Assembly: GCA_963774415.1 (NCBI GenBank)
Contig: CAVZEU010000007.1
Coordinates: forward strand, 186,001-250,000
Length of the DNA: 64,000 nt
Source: SZUA-36 sp963774415
GTDB taxonomy: Bacteria; Pseudomonadota; Gammaproteobacteria; Xanthomonadales; SZUA-36
Direction: 5' to 3'
In this document: in pieces, positions 34,216 through 42,585 of the stretch
Layout: the number at the start of each line of letters is the position of its first letter
How positions within the stretch are numbered: position 1 is the first letter of the stretch
Program-made: the position numbers and the translations under genes
Notes under the pieces: generated by a model
Seen by the model: the letters and a program-made list of their open reading frames with translations, nothing else
Told to the model about the DNA's origin: nothing
The model's database searches: none

Positions 34216-36225
34216 ATGCCCCTGACCGAACGCCTACCCAAGGCACACACAATGCGCAGGCACGGCGCGGGACTGGTCACTGGCGCCAGCCTGATCACAC
34301 TGCTGCTGCTGGCCTGCCTGCAACTCTCCCTGATGTCTCCGGCCAACGCAGAGCCGGCGAACCCCAAACTGAGCAACAAGCGCTGTCTGATGTGCCACGG
34401 GAGAACCAATTTCTCGCGTGAGCAGGAAAACGGCGAGGTTCGCGACCTGCATATCGACAAGCAAAGATTCGCCAACAGCGTTCATGGGGTCAGGAATTGC
34501 GTGAACTGTCATAAAGACATCATCAAGATTCCGCATAGAAAGGGTATCGACCGCAAGGTCGGTTGCGTCGAGTGCCACGAGAGGCTCTGGGAAAAAGCCA
34601 AGGAAGAAGGCACGATGGACCAGACGCCGCTGCTGGGCGTCGTCATCAAACAGATCAACAGCTACATGGGCTCCATCCACGCCCGCCCGAGCATGGCCGA
34701 TCAGTCGAGGACGAACGCGACCTGTTACGACTGCCACGACGCCCATTACATTACCCCGATCGACAGCAAGGTCGGCGCCAAGGGCCGCGAGGAGATTCCT
34801 CAAATCTGCGGCAAATGCCACCAGGACAAACTCAGGATCTACAAGACGTCCATCCACGGGCAGGAGGTCGCGAAAGGCAATACCAACGCGGCGGTGTGCA
34901 GCGACTGCCACACGACCCACAATATCGAGAATCCCCATGACAGCTCGATCAGGGTGGCGATCACCCAGCAGTGCGGCAACTGCCACGAGGAAAAGCTGAA
35001 GTCCTATGTCGAAACTTACCACGGCAAGGTCACATCGCTGGGTTATGGCAGCACCGCGAAGTGTTTCGACTGTCACGGCTCACACGATATCAGGCCAGTT
35101 TCCGACCCGGCGTCCAGCATGAATATCAAGAACCGGCTCAACACGTGCCGGAACTGTCATACCAACGCGACCAAGGGGTTTACCACGTTCCAGCCCCACG
35201 GTACGACGCACGACCTGAAGCACTACCCTGTCATGTGGTTCGCCTCCAAGTTCATGGGCGGGCTGTTGCTGGGCACGTTCGCGTTCTTCTGGCTGCACTC
35301 GGCGCTTTGGTACTACCGGGAATACCAGGACCGCAAGCGCGGCAAGGACCGCCCGCACATCATGCTGAACGAATTGCCGCCTGAACTGGAAGGCAGGACC
35401 GAACTGGAGGGCAAGACCTACGTGATGCGCTTCGGCCGCTGGTGGCGTCTGGCGCACCTGGTCGGGGCATTGTCCATCATGACGCTGGCGTTGACCGGTC
35501 TCACCGTCCTCTATGCGGACAGTTCCTGGGCCCACGTCGTCATCAAGCTGCTCGGCGGACCGAAGTCAGCCGGCATCATCCACCGTATCGGCGCGATCGG
35601 GTTTATCAGCGTGTTCTTCATCCACCTGGTCTACTTCGGCTTCCGCATCGGCGGCCACCTGAGGACGTTCAAGTGGTTCGGCCCGAATTCACTGGTGCCG
35701 AACTGGCAGGACCTAAAAGACATCGGCGCGATGTTCCGCTGGTTCCTGGGCCTGGCGTCACGCCCGCGCTTTGAGCATTTCACCTACTGGGAGAAATTCG
35801 ACTACTGGGCACCGTTCTGGGGCATGATGATCATCGGCATCAGCGGCATGATGATGTGGTTCCCGGAATTTACCGCCTCGATTTTGCCGGGCTGGGTTTT
35901 CAACGTGGCCTCGATCGTGCACGGTGAAGAAGCCATCCTGGCCGTCGTGTTCCTGTTCACGGTCCACTTCTTCAACAACCACTTCAGGCCGGACAAGTTC
36001 CCGCTGGACATCACCATGTTCACCGGCAAGGTTCCGCTGGAGGAGTACCGCCACGAGCACCGCAGGGAATACGACCGCCTGGTGGCGAGCGGCGAACTCG
36101 AGAAATACCTGGTGCACGCACCGTCGGCGCCGATGAAGCGCGGCTCCAAGATCCTGGGCGCCGTACTGATCGTCATCGGTTTGACGCTGCTTGCCTTCGT
36201 CATACTCGGGGTCCTCAATGTCTAA
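34216..36225 (+). CDS. CbcL-like inner-membrane cytochrome: nine haem c domain fused to b-type cytochrome
   Basis: A 669-residue fusion. After a signal/anchor segment (residues 15-44) comes a periplasmic domain with nine CxxCH sites (CLMCH, CVNCH, CVECH, CYDCH, CGKCH, CSDCH, CGNCH, CFDCH, CRNCH) up to about residue 320. A b-type cytochrome follows with about six membrane segments and conserved His in WRLAHLVG, IIHRIGAIG, FFIHLVYFG, SIVHGEEAIL and FTVHFFNNHF. The same order and haem count describe CbcL of Geobacter sulfurreducens, a menaquinol-oxidising protein needed for respiration to low-potential acceptors. It probably oxidises (rhodo)quinol and feeds periplasmic cytochromes. The ATG at 34216 has AAGGAG nine bases ahead; the earlier GTG at 34210 is too close to it. 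An FNR-type promoter precedes it. Confidence 0.88.
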   Translation: MPLTERLPKAHTMRRHGAGLVTGASLITLLLLACLQLSLMSPANAEPANPKLSNKRCLMCHGRTNFSREQENGEVRDLHIDKQRFANSVHGVRNCVNCHKDIIKIPHRKGIDRKVGCVECHERLWEKAKEEGTMDQTPLLGVVIKQINSYMGSIHARPSMADQSRTNATCYDCHDAHYITPIDSKVGAKGREEIPQICGKCHQDKLRIYKTSIHGQEVAKGNTNAAVCSDCHTTHNIENPHDSSIRVAITQQCGNCHEEKLKSYVETYHGKVTSLGYGSTAKCFDCHGSHDIRPVSDPASSMNIKNRLNTCRNCHTNATKGFTTFQPHGTTHDLKHYPVMWFASKFMGGLLLGTFAFFWLHSALWYYREYQDRKRGKDRPHIMLNELPPELEGRTELEGKTYVMRFGRWWRLAHLVGALSIMTLALTGLTVLYADSSWAHVVIKLLGGPKSAGIIHRIGAIGFISVFFIHLVYFGFRIGGHLRTFKWFGPNSLVPNWQDLKDIGAMFRWFLGLASRPRFEHFTYWEKFDYWAPFWGMMIIGISGMMMWFPEFTASILPGWVFNVASIVHGEEAILAVVFLFTVHFFNNHFRPDKFPLDITMFTGKVPLEEYRHEHRREYDRLVASGELEKYLVHAPSAPMKRGSKILGAVLIVIGLTLLAFVILGVLNV

Positions 36226-36488
36226 CGCCGTTGCAGAAGCACTGGCGGGCAATGCCGTCATCGATGGTTCGATCCGGTGGCGCAATCGCGGCGGAAGTAC
36301 ACTGAACGTACTTCAAGCAACGATTGTGCCGACCGGGCGGACAATTGCCGGCAGCAGCGTCATGGTCAAATGGCCATAACGTGACCTGGCGGAGCTTTTG
36401 AGATGGCTTCTGGCGGGAGTATAATTGCAGGCGCAGGTTATCGCGCCCATGGAATATTCCACGATCTAATCCGTTATCGAGGTCGGTT

Positions 36489-37610
36489 ATGAAAAATACG
36501 CTCATATGTATCGCTGCGCTCGCCTTACTCGCTGCTTGCAACGAGTCCCCGGAGCCCACGTCCGCTCCAGCTGTCGACCTTGCGGCCGGCAAGAAGATCG
36601 CCGAGCAGACCTGCGCTGCCTGCCACGGTATGGACGGCAAGGGCAAAACCAAGGAAATTCCGAATCTCGCGGCACAACCGGCGCAATACCTGATCGATGC
36701 GCTGCACGCCTATCGGGACGGCCGCCGCCACCACGCGGCATTGCAGGACATGGCAACCGGCATGAGCGAAGCGGACATCGCCAATATTGCCGGCTACTAC
36801 GCCAGCCTGCCGCCGGTGTCGACCGACCTGCGCCCGATCACGGATAAAGCCGCCGCCAACTCCTATGAAGAAGGCGCCAAGTTTGCGGCGGTTTGCGTCA
36901 AGTGCCACGGTAAAAACGGCAACAGCACGACACCGGGCGTGCCGAGCCTGGCCGGGCAGCAACCGGTTTACCTGATCGTTTCGACACAGGAGTACAAGAA
37001 CGGCAGTCGCGGGCACGTGGAAAAGAAAGCGATGCTGAAAGGCCTCGAAGACATCGATATCGAAAAGATGGCGATGTATTTCGCGGCGCAAACGCCAATG
37101 ACCAGGCAGCCCCCGCCGTTTGGCGATCCGGAGGCGGGTGAACCCCTCACGGCGGAATGCGGCGGCTGTCATGGCTCGCACGGCATCAGCCACGACCCCA
37201 TGGTGCCAAGCCTGGCGGGCCAGGAACCGAATTACCTGGTCGCTGCCATCAAGGCCTATCGCAACGGTGAGCGCGTTCACGACCAGATGGTGACCAACAA
37301 GAGCGATGACGAAATCCAGGATATCGCCGCGTATTACTCGATTCAGACACCCCAGGCCGCGGTCAACCCGCAAAGCACCGTGCAGGAATTGGCCGCCAAG
37401 TGCGATCGCTGCCACGGCCCCGCGGTCGGCGAGCGAACCCTGGTGGTGCCGTCGCTCAGGGGCCAAAACCGGGACTACCTGATCCGGGTGATGAAAGAGT
37501 ATCGCGACGCGGATCGCGGCAGTTCCATGATGCACAAGATGAGCGCCGGCTACAGCGACGAGATGATCGAGGAAATTGCCGACTACTACGCCAAGCAGCC
37601 GTCAAATTAA
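36489..37610 (+). CDS. Tetrahaem cytochrome c lipoprotein (four c4-like repeats)
   Basis: A 373-residue lipoprotein (lipobox LLAAC, residues 13-17) made of four tandem class I cytochrome c units of about 85 residues, each with one CxxCH (CAACH, CVKCH, CGGCH, CDRCH) and the recurring P-x-L-A-G-Q-x-x-x-Y-L and IAxYY segments known from cytochrome c4. It should sit on a membrane facing the periplasm and act as an electron wire between the CbcL-like protein encoded upstream and other carriers. A similar four-unit, non-lipoprotein cytochrome is encoded at 42984-44225 in the other operon. The ATG at 36489 follows GAGGTCGGTT. The 263 bp before it carries no recognised gene. Confidence 0.9.
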   Translation: MKNTLICIAALALLAACNESPEPTSAPAVDLAAGKKIAEQTCAACHGMDGKGKTKEIPNLAAQPAQYLIDALHAYRDGRRHHAALQDMATGMSEADIANIAGYYASLPPVSTDLRPITDKAAANSYEEGAKFAAVCVKCHGKNGNSTTPGVPSLAGQQPVYLIVSTQEYKNGSRGHVEKKAMLKGLEDIDIEKMAMYFAAQTPMTRQPPPFGDPEAGEPLTAECGGCHGSHGISHDPMVPSLAGQEPNYLVAAIKAYRNGERVHDQMVTNKSDDEIQDIAAYYSIQTPQAAVNPQSTVQELAAKCDRCHGPAVGERTLVVPSLRGQNRDYLIRVMKEYRDADRGSSMMHKMSAGYSDEMIEEIADYYAKQPSN

Positions 37611-37859
37611 CGCGCTTCCCCCGGCCGCGAACCGCTATCCGGCCACCGGTTCGCGGGGGCAAACGGGATTCCGACGGGGCCCGGCGGCAATGCCCGGGCC
37701 CCGTTCTGCTGCGGTCACGGGGTTGCGGCGTATCGATTGTTTAAATGATCCAAATCAGGTAAAAGAGGAAACTCACTTGACCCGGACAGACCCGAGTTCG
37801 ATAAAATGAACAAACCGCATTCCTGGGGACACCCCGCTCATTACGTCAGGAGAAATGTA

Positions 37860-39404
37860 ATGAATAACCGCCGCGTTGGGCCCTTCAAACGGCTTGGATT
37901 GTTAGCTTCCATTCCGGTCATCGTCCTTGTCGCGGTGTTTTTCCTGCCCCAGAATACCTATGCCATCCAGGACTATATCGGCGCGCAAGCGTGCAAGGAA
38001 TGCCACGAGGACAAGTACAACGCATGGCGGGCCTCGACTCACCCCTACAGCCTCATGACCGGCGAAAGCGCGCGCTCCCACCCGCTGCCGGTGCCTAAGG
38101 GTTACATCTGGGACGACATCTCGTACGTGATCGGCGGAAACAGGTGGCAGGCGCTCTACTTCGATCGGGAGGGCTATCTCATTACCAATGCCTTCGACGA
38201 GGAAGGCAATACCCTTCCCGGCCACAATCAGTACAACCTGCTGACGGGCGAAATGTCCGACTCGCATCCGGGCGACGTCGTGCCCTTCACCTGCGGCGCC
38301 TGCCACACGACCGGCTGGATTGCCGACAACAACGCTGACTACGACGGCGATCTGGGCGACAACCAGAACGGGCTGCCGGGTCTGCACGGGACCTGGATGT
38401 TCGACGGCGTCCAGTGCGAAGCCTGCCATGGGCCCGGCACGACGATGGAGGTCAGGGATTCGGCCGCGTTTTGCGGCAAGTGTCACGTCCGTGGCGACAG
38501 CGACGCGATTGCCGCCAGTGACGGCTTTATCGACCACAACGCGCAATACAACGAGTTTCGCGCCAGCCCCATGAGCTTCCTGCGGTGCGTGAGCTGTCAT
38601 GACCCCCACAAGAAGGCGGAATTCTCCATCAAGAAGAGTTGCGAATCGTGCCACGAGGAGCAAGCCGATTCCTTCGCCATGGACCCGATGTCCAGGCTGG
38701 GCGTCGAGTGCATAGACTGCCACATGCCGTTCGCGACCCGCTCCGGCCAGGCGCTCGGTCCGCACCAGGGTGACGTGCGCACGCACCTGTTCGCGATCAA
38801 CACCGATGCCGGCGCCAGCATGTTCACGCCGGACGGCAACTTCGTCGCCCTCAACGGCAATCATAAGGGTGCGGTCACGCTGGACTTCGTTTGCCAGCGC
38901 TGCCACCAGGACAATTCCGTGGCCGAACTGGCCAAGTTTGCCAAGAACTTCCACGACCAGCCCAAATTGCTCGACAATATCGGTCTCAATCCGGGTCTGT
39001 CCGGCACCTGGCGCAATTCAGCCCGTGACGGCGAAGGCTTCCTGGTCGACGTCGGCTATTCCAACGGCGTGGCGACGCTGGTCGCGTCCTTCTACACCTA
39101 CGACAGCAATGGCAACCAGGTCTGGCTGCTGGCCACCGGACCGGCCACGTCCGGAACCACGACCGACGTGAGCGTCGTTATCACCAACGGCCCCGCGTTC
39201 GGCGACAACTATGACCCGCAAGCCGTTCAGCGCACACCCTGGGGCACTGGTACCTTCACCTTCACGACCTGCAGCAGCGGCAGTTTCTCACTGACGCCGA
39301 ACCAGGCGATGAGAAACCGCGGCTTCACCGACATCGGCTACTCCCTGGCTCGCGATCTGCTGCAACCGGGTATCAATTGCCCGGCACTGCCGCCGCCACT
39401 TTGA
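37860..39404 (+). CDS. Octahaem cytochrome c with C-terminal beta domain
   Basis: A 514-residue exported protein. The N-terminal hydrophobic segment ends at QNTYA. The cytochrome part (residues 35-370) has eight CxxCH sites (CKECH, CGACH, CEACH, CGKCH, CVSCH, CESCH, CIDCH, CQRCH). From about residue 380 to the end is a haem-free domain beginning GLSGTWRNSARDGEGFLVDV, a beta-type module seen at the C-terminus of assorted secreted proteins, with two Cys near the end. It could be a terminal, possibly surface-located, carrier or reductase. The start is the ATG at 37860, seven bases after AGGAG; the earlier ATG at 37806 lacks a site. It is followed by a strong terminator. Confidence 0.88.
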   Translation: MNNRRVGPFKRLGLLASIPVIVLVAVFFLPQNTYAIQDYIGAQACKECHEDKYNAWRASTHPYSLMTGESARSHPLPVPKGYIWDDISYVIGGNRWQALYFDREGYLITNAFDEEGNTLPGHNQYNLLTGEMSDSHPGDVVPFTCGACHTTGWIADNNADYDGDLGDNQNGLPGLHGTWMFDGVQCEACHGPGTTMEVRDSAAFCGKCHVRGDSDAIAASDGFIDHNAQYNEFRASPMSFLRCVSCHDPHKKAEFSIKKSCESCHEEQADSFAMDPMSRLGVECIDCHMPFATRSGQALGPHQGDVRTHLFAINTDAGASMFTPDGNFVALNGNHKGAVTLDFVCQRCHQDNSVAELAKFAKNFHDQPKLLDNIGLNPGLSGTWRNSARDGEGFLVDVGYSNGVATLVASFYTYDSNGNQVWLLATGPATSGTTTDVSVVITNGPAFGDNYDPQAVQRTPWGTGTFTFTTCSSGSFSLTPNQAMRNRGFTDIGYSLARDLLQPGINCPALPPPL

Positions 39405-39452
39405 GGCGCTGACACCTGCCTGCCGGAGGCTTTCGGCACCCCGGAATAAGAA

Positions 39453-39478
39453 GCGCCGCCCGAATGGGCGGCGCTTTT
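39453..39478 (+). terminator. Rho-independent terminator after the octahaem gene
   Basis: Perfect nine-base arms GCGCCGCCC and GGGCGGCGC with loop GAAT, followed directly by TTTT. It lies 48 bp after the stop at 39404 and would end the CbcL-like/tetrahaem/octahaem transcript. Confidence 0.88.
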
Positions 39479-39529
39479 ACATGGTTTCTGTCTACCTCCC
39501 CAAAAATAAATGGGGCGATCGATCCGGAA

Positions 39530-39847
39530 TTATTTGCCCAGCGTTGCGTAGTAGGCCGCCAGGTCCTCCATGTCCTGATCACTGAGGCCGGAAACATAGT
39601 CTTGCATCATTCCCATCTCGTCAGCGATCTCTCCGGACTTGTAGCCCTTCAGCATCTTGACGTGCTCCGCCGGGTCCAGACCGGCAATACCGGGGACGTC
39701 CGCGTCACCCTTGCCGTCATCACCGTGACAGCCAGCGCAATCAGCGGCCAGTTCCTTGCCCTTGGCGGCGTCTCCGCCGGCCTGTGCGACGCCCGCGGCC
39801 AGCATCAGCGCGAACGGTATTGCAACGATTAATTTCCTGGTTAGCAT
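39530..39847 (-). CDS. Small periplasmic cytochrome c (c553/c551-like)
   Basis: A 105-residue class I cytochrome c. The signal peptide ends GVAQA, then GGDAAKGKELAADCAGCHGDDGKG with a single CAGCH; a distal Met ligand is probable in the Met-rich IADEMGMMQDYVSGL stretch. It is close in sequence to the small cytochrome at 42586-42906 (shared GxAxxGKELAxDCAxCHG and SDQDMEDLAAYYA), so the two are recent paralogues. The ATG at 39847 follows AGGAGTCATAG. It is a likely soluble shuttle between inner-membrane quinol oxidases and the outer-membrane conduit. It is a single gene facing the octahaem gene tail to tail. Confidence 0.92.
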   Translation of the reverse strand: MLTRKLIVAIPFALMLAAGVAQAGGDAAKGKELAADCAGCHGDDGKGDADVPGIAGLDPAEHVKMLKGYKSGEIADEMGMMQDYVSGLSDQDMEDLAAYYATLGK

Positions 39848-40184
39848 ACCTATGACTCCTGTAGTCACCTTGAAAAAACTTGTGGAGGCCTTTCCTGAAG
39901 GCCCGTACCCGAACACTACAACGTGTTCGCTTAACGCCGCCTGAACATCGATTACACCCAGTAGCGTCCGGTTTAATTCGCGGCGCATGCGGGCACCGGC
40001 ATTGCCGGCCGTCCTGCAGTGCATAAGTTACTATGCCCGAGAAGATCCGTGTTGACCCAGATCAATAAGGTACTGATTTTATATTTTTACAATAATCATG
40101 ACTTTCTTACTTGCCATAGGTATGCTGGCCGCCGGCAAATCGGGAAAGACCGGGACAGCGAAAACTTTAATAGGAATGAAGCTC
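39848..40184. other. Divergent regulatory region between the small cytochrome and TPR lipoprotein genes
   Basis: 337 bp with no gene. The half near 40030-40100 is AT-rich and carries an FNR box at 40052-40065 and a -10-like TACAAT at 40088-40093. The ATG at 40098, open through to the TPR gene, would lie at or upstream of the predicted transcription start and is not used here. Confidence 0.6.
40052..40093 (+). promoter_or_regulatory. Class II FNR-type promoter for the TPR lipoprotein gene
   Basis: TTGAC-CCAG-ATCAA at 40052-40065 differs from the FNR consensus by one base. TACAAT at 40088-40093 matches five of six -10 bases and lies exactly 22 bp after the box, the class II spacing. The predicted start is near 40100. 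Confidence 0.7.
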
Positions 40185-40727
40185 ATGTTTGACAAGCGAA
40201 TACTCGGCCTGTTGCTGGCCGCGCTGAGCCTCGCGGCGTGCAGCGACAAGGGCCCCGGCGGTTCGGCAGCGCCCGCACCCAAAAATAGCGGTACTGACAC
40301 ACTGCAGACGACGCCTGACATCGAACAGATGAAGAACAAGCTGCTGGCCAGCCAAAACGATTTCAGCTCGCTTTCACGCCTGGCGGACCGTTACTTCGAG
40401 GCCGGCCAGTACCTCGAGGCCATACAAACCTACAACAAGGCGCTCGCGATCGACCCAACGAACGCGGATTGCCTCAACGATCGGGGGCTGGCGCAATACT
40501 ACACGGGTGACCCGGACGCCGCGCTGAAGTCGATCGACCAGGCGATCGCCAGCGATCCCGGCTACGTGCACGCCTGGCTCAGCAAGGGCTACGTGCTGGT
40601 ATCGGAAGGCCGTTATAGCGAGGCCAAGGTCGCGCTCAACAAGGTCAAGGAACTCGACCAAAGCGGCAAACTTGCGGCGGAAGCCGACAAATTCCTGGCC
40701 AGGATTGCAGCAGCCGGCGGCAGTTGA
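40185..40727 (+). CDS. TPR-repeat lipoprotein
   Basis: About 180 residues: signal peptide with lipobox LSLAAC, a Gly/Pro/Ala linker, then two to three tetratricopeptide repeats (LADRYFEAGQYLEAIQTYNK, LNDRGLAQYYTGDPDAALKS and WLSKGYVLVSEGRYSEAKVA). TPR domains act as protein docking surfaces, so a role in assembling or organising the neighbouring cytochromes is possible. It has no haem site. The ATG at 40185 has AGGA about nine bases ahead; 40176 is an alternative. The FNR-type promoter upstream and the position inside the cytochrome island support co-regulation. Confidence 0.8.
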   Translation: MFDKRILGLLLAALSLAACSDKGPGGSAAPAPKNSGTDTLQTTPDIEQMKNKLLASQNDFSSLSRLADRYFEAGQYLEAIQTYNKALAIDPTNADCLNDRGLAQYYTGDPDAALKSIDQAIASDPGYVHAWLSKGYVLVSEGRYSEAKVALNKVKELDQSGKLAAEADKFLARIAAAGGS

Positions 40728-40860
40728 AGCCGTCAGCGCGGTAGCGCCCCGTTCAGGGTTCGCCGGGAAAGGCGACGAAAACAGCTTCGACGAGGCGCGC
40801 CCGTCCGCGGCGAAAGGTCAGCAGGTGGGAAGGATGCCGGCGTTAGCGGGAATCCAGCGC

Positions 40861-40900
40861 GGATATTGCACCGGCATCCCGCAAGCTGGTGCAATATTGG
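40861..40900. repeat. Imperfect palindrome (copy 2 of the dispersed element)
   Basis: The left arm GGATATTGCACCGGC and right arm GCTGGTGCAATATTGG enclose a 9-base loop. The arms share the core of the perfect palindrome at 29217-29261. A further partial arm, GGATGCCGG at 40832-40840, can pair with CCGGCATCC at 40871-40879, giving the paired look of REP doublets. It lies between convergent genes, three bases from the stop of the OB-fold-like lipoprotein gene. Confidence 0.7.
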
Positions 40901-40903
40901 GGT

Positions 40904-41671
40904 TTAGTCGTCTTTGAGGAAGCGGGCGTCTTCCAGCAGCACCTTGTAGGTGTAGCCGGCGCCGATATCGACGTCATTTCTGAGCCGGCCTCTGACCACC
41001 GACACGTCGCCGACGGAGGCGGTCCAGGTCGTCGTCATCATCAGGCTGTCATCCGGCGGCGTACCGGTACCGTCCTTGAGTGTCATCCAGTTCTTGCCCA
41101 TGATATTGGGGCTGATCTTGACGACCTCCGCACGCAGGCTGACCTCCTGGCCTTCGAGCTTTTTCCTGTCCGCCATTATCCCGGCAATGGTTCTTCCGCC
41201 TTCAAGCGGCTGCACCGCGACCGGTTCTGCCACCTTCGCCGCTTGCGCGTGCACCTTGGCGTGAGGATTGGCGGCCAGGTCCGCAGCGGCTTCGCCGCCT
41301 TGCGGCTGCGCCGCCACGGCCGCAGCCCCACCTGCAACCGCCCCATCGGGGCCCATTATCTGGATGTCACTCACAAACAGGATTTCGTCAAAGGTCCGGT
41401 CCAGCTTCTTGCTGTGGAAATCCTTCATCACGGCGGCGTTGGAATACCTGACCTGTTCCCCTTTCCTGACCGTGATCGGGTTACTCGCCAACCAGATCTC
41501 CTTGCCCTGCTCGTCGAGGTGGATGTAGGTGTAGTTTCCCACATCGATGGTGTCGGTGACGGTGCCGGCGCCGCCGCCGGCGGCGGCGGTCATGGGCTGC
41601 TGCTGCGTCGTGGCCGATTGATCGCAGCCCAGGCCGGAAAGACACAACATCAACAGCAAAGCTCTTTTCAT
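40904..41671 (-). CDS. Lipoprotein with OB-fold-like C-terminal domain
   Basis: About 255 residues. Lipobox LSGLGC near residue 15, then a domain with GNYTYIHLDEQGKEIWLAS and VRKGEQVRYSNAAVMKDFHSKKLDR, an Ala-rich linker (about residues 110-160), then GRTIAGIMADRKKLEGQEVSLRA...KNWMTLKDGTG, which resembles the OB-fold (nucleotide-binding/bOB) domain often annotated in multihaem cytochrome loci. It has no haem site. The start is uncertain: ATG 41671 gives MKRALLL, while ATG 41698 gives a longer leader. It is the last gene of the operon descending from 47769 and lies 41 bp after the monohaem membrane protein gene. A structural or accessory role at the periplasmic side is inferred from export and position. 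Confidence 0.75.
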   Translation of the reverse strand: MKRALLLMLCLSGLGCDQSATTQQQPMTAAAGGGAGTVTDTIDVGNYTYIHLDEQGKEIWLASNPITVRKGEQVRYSNAAVMKDFHSKKLDRTFDEILFVSDIQIMGPDGAVAGGAAAVAAQPQGGEAAADLAANPHAKVHAQAAKVAEPVAVQPLEGGRTIAGIMADRKKLEGQEVSLRAEVVKISPNIMGKNWMTLKDGTGTPPDDSLMMTTTWTASVGDVSVVRGRLRNDVDIGAGYTYKVLLEDARFLKDD

Positions 41672-41712
41672 TCCTGCGCTCGCCCGCCTATTCAACATGG
41701 CCGGACAGCCGG

Positions 41713-42477
41713 CTATGAAAACGTCCTGTCGGATACCCGGTCCGGCACCGTGTAGAACCACAACTGGTACATGGATACGACCCACATGGTGGCAAAAGAA
41801 AGGCCCATGAAGGCGCCCGCGACGATAACCACCCAGGCAAAGGGATGGTAGAGCTTCGTGAAATACCACGAACTGACGTCGGCCATGACACAGGCGAAGG
41901 GCGTAGCCATGATCAGGCTCTTCAACCAGATCGGCCGTAACCACGCGTGACTGAAAATGAAGCCCATGATGAAGAAAATAAAAGTAATGCCGAACAGGTG
42001 GATGTGCGACTGGCGTACCAGCGTCGGGATGTCGGCACCGGTATCCGTGGCCACTACGTCCTGCAGGTTTTCGTAGCCGTTCAGATTGACCAGGTGGGGG
42101 TTGCTGCCATCGTGGCAATCCATACAATTGTTGTCGAGTATCGGTTTGATCTGCTTTTCGTACTCGTCTCTTTTCGCCCCGGAGTGGAGCCATGCCAGCA
42201 GTTTGGCCATGTCTTTCTGCCCGACCATGCCCGACATCGGCCCGCGCAGCGCCGACTCCATTTTGGTGGCCTGTGAATTGCCGCTGTAGGTAATGACGAG
42301 GTCCTCCTCCGACAACCCCGGCTTGCCGTCCTTGCCCGCATGAGAGGTATAGACATAGGTAAGGGCGAACAGGTAACCCAGGCCAAACACCACGAGTGTG
42401 GCGGTAAACAGGACGCGCATGCTGAAGGGCAATTCCTGAAAATGCCGGTAAAGCCGATGGATGGGACGGTCGCTCAT
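41713..42477 (-). CDS. Membrane protein with one periplasmic cytochrome c site
   Basis: A 254-residue protein with an N-terminal membrane segment (VLFTATLVVFGLGYLFALTYV), a periplasmic region with a single CMDCH near residue 118, and three C-terminal membrane segments (GITFIFFIMGFIFSHAWL, LIMATPFACVMADVSSWYF, FAWVVIVAGAFMGLSFATMWV). His residues in SHIHLFGITF and FSHAWL could bind a b haem. It is not recognisable as a named subunit; homologues seem to accompany multihaem loci. It lies between the small cytochrome and the OB-fold-like lipoprotein genes in one operon, and could be an additional quinone-cytochrome connector. Confidence 0.78.
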   Translation of the reverse strand: MSDRPIHRLYRHFQELPFSMRVLFTATLVVFGLGYLFALTYVYTSHAGKDGKPGLSEEDLVITYSGNSQATKMESALRGPMSGMVGQKDMAKLLAWLHSGAKRDEYEKQIKPILDNNCMDCHDGSNPHLVNLNGYENLQDVVATDTGADIPTLVRQSHIHLFGITFIFFIMGFIFSHAWLRPIWLKSLIMATPFACVMADVSSWYFTKLYHPFAWVVIVAGAFMGLSFATMWVVSMYQLWFYTVPDRVSDRTFS

Positions 42478-42530
42478 TTTCTGTTTTCCTGCGCCCGGGC
42501 CGTCAGGCGCCCGGTGTTGTTTTCAAACGG

Positions 42531-42567
42531 CCTCCAGGCCGCCCCGCCCGGCGGGGCGGCCTGGAGG
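42531..42567 (-). repeat. Perfect 37-bp GC palindrome between operon genes
   Basis: Arms of 18 bases (CCTCCAGGCCGCCCCGCC and its complement) meet across a single base. It sits between the small cytochrome gene and the downstream membrane protein gene. Without a T run it may protect the upstream mRNA or attenuate the last two genes rather than terminate fully. It does not share sequence with the dispersed palindromes at 29217 and 40861. Confidence 0.75.
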
Positions 42568-42585
42568 TCATCCTGGTTGCGGTAT

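Noticed and set aside
34234..37535. Long minus-strand frames opposite the CbcL-like and tetrahaem genes
   Set aside because: Shadow frames of high-GC cytochrome genes; the plus strand carries regular CxxCH motifs and ribosome sites.
37745..37758. FNR-like ATGAT-CCAA-ATCAG before the octahaem gene
   Set aside because: The inner core fits, but both outer bases mismatch and no -10 lies at the class II distance (CCCGGA).
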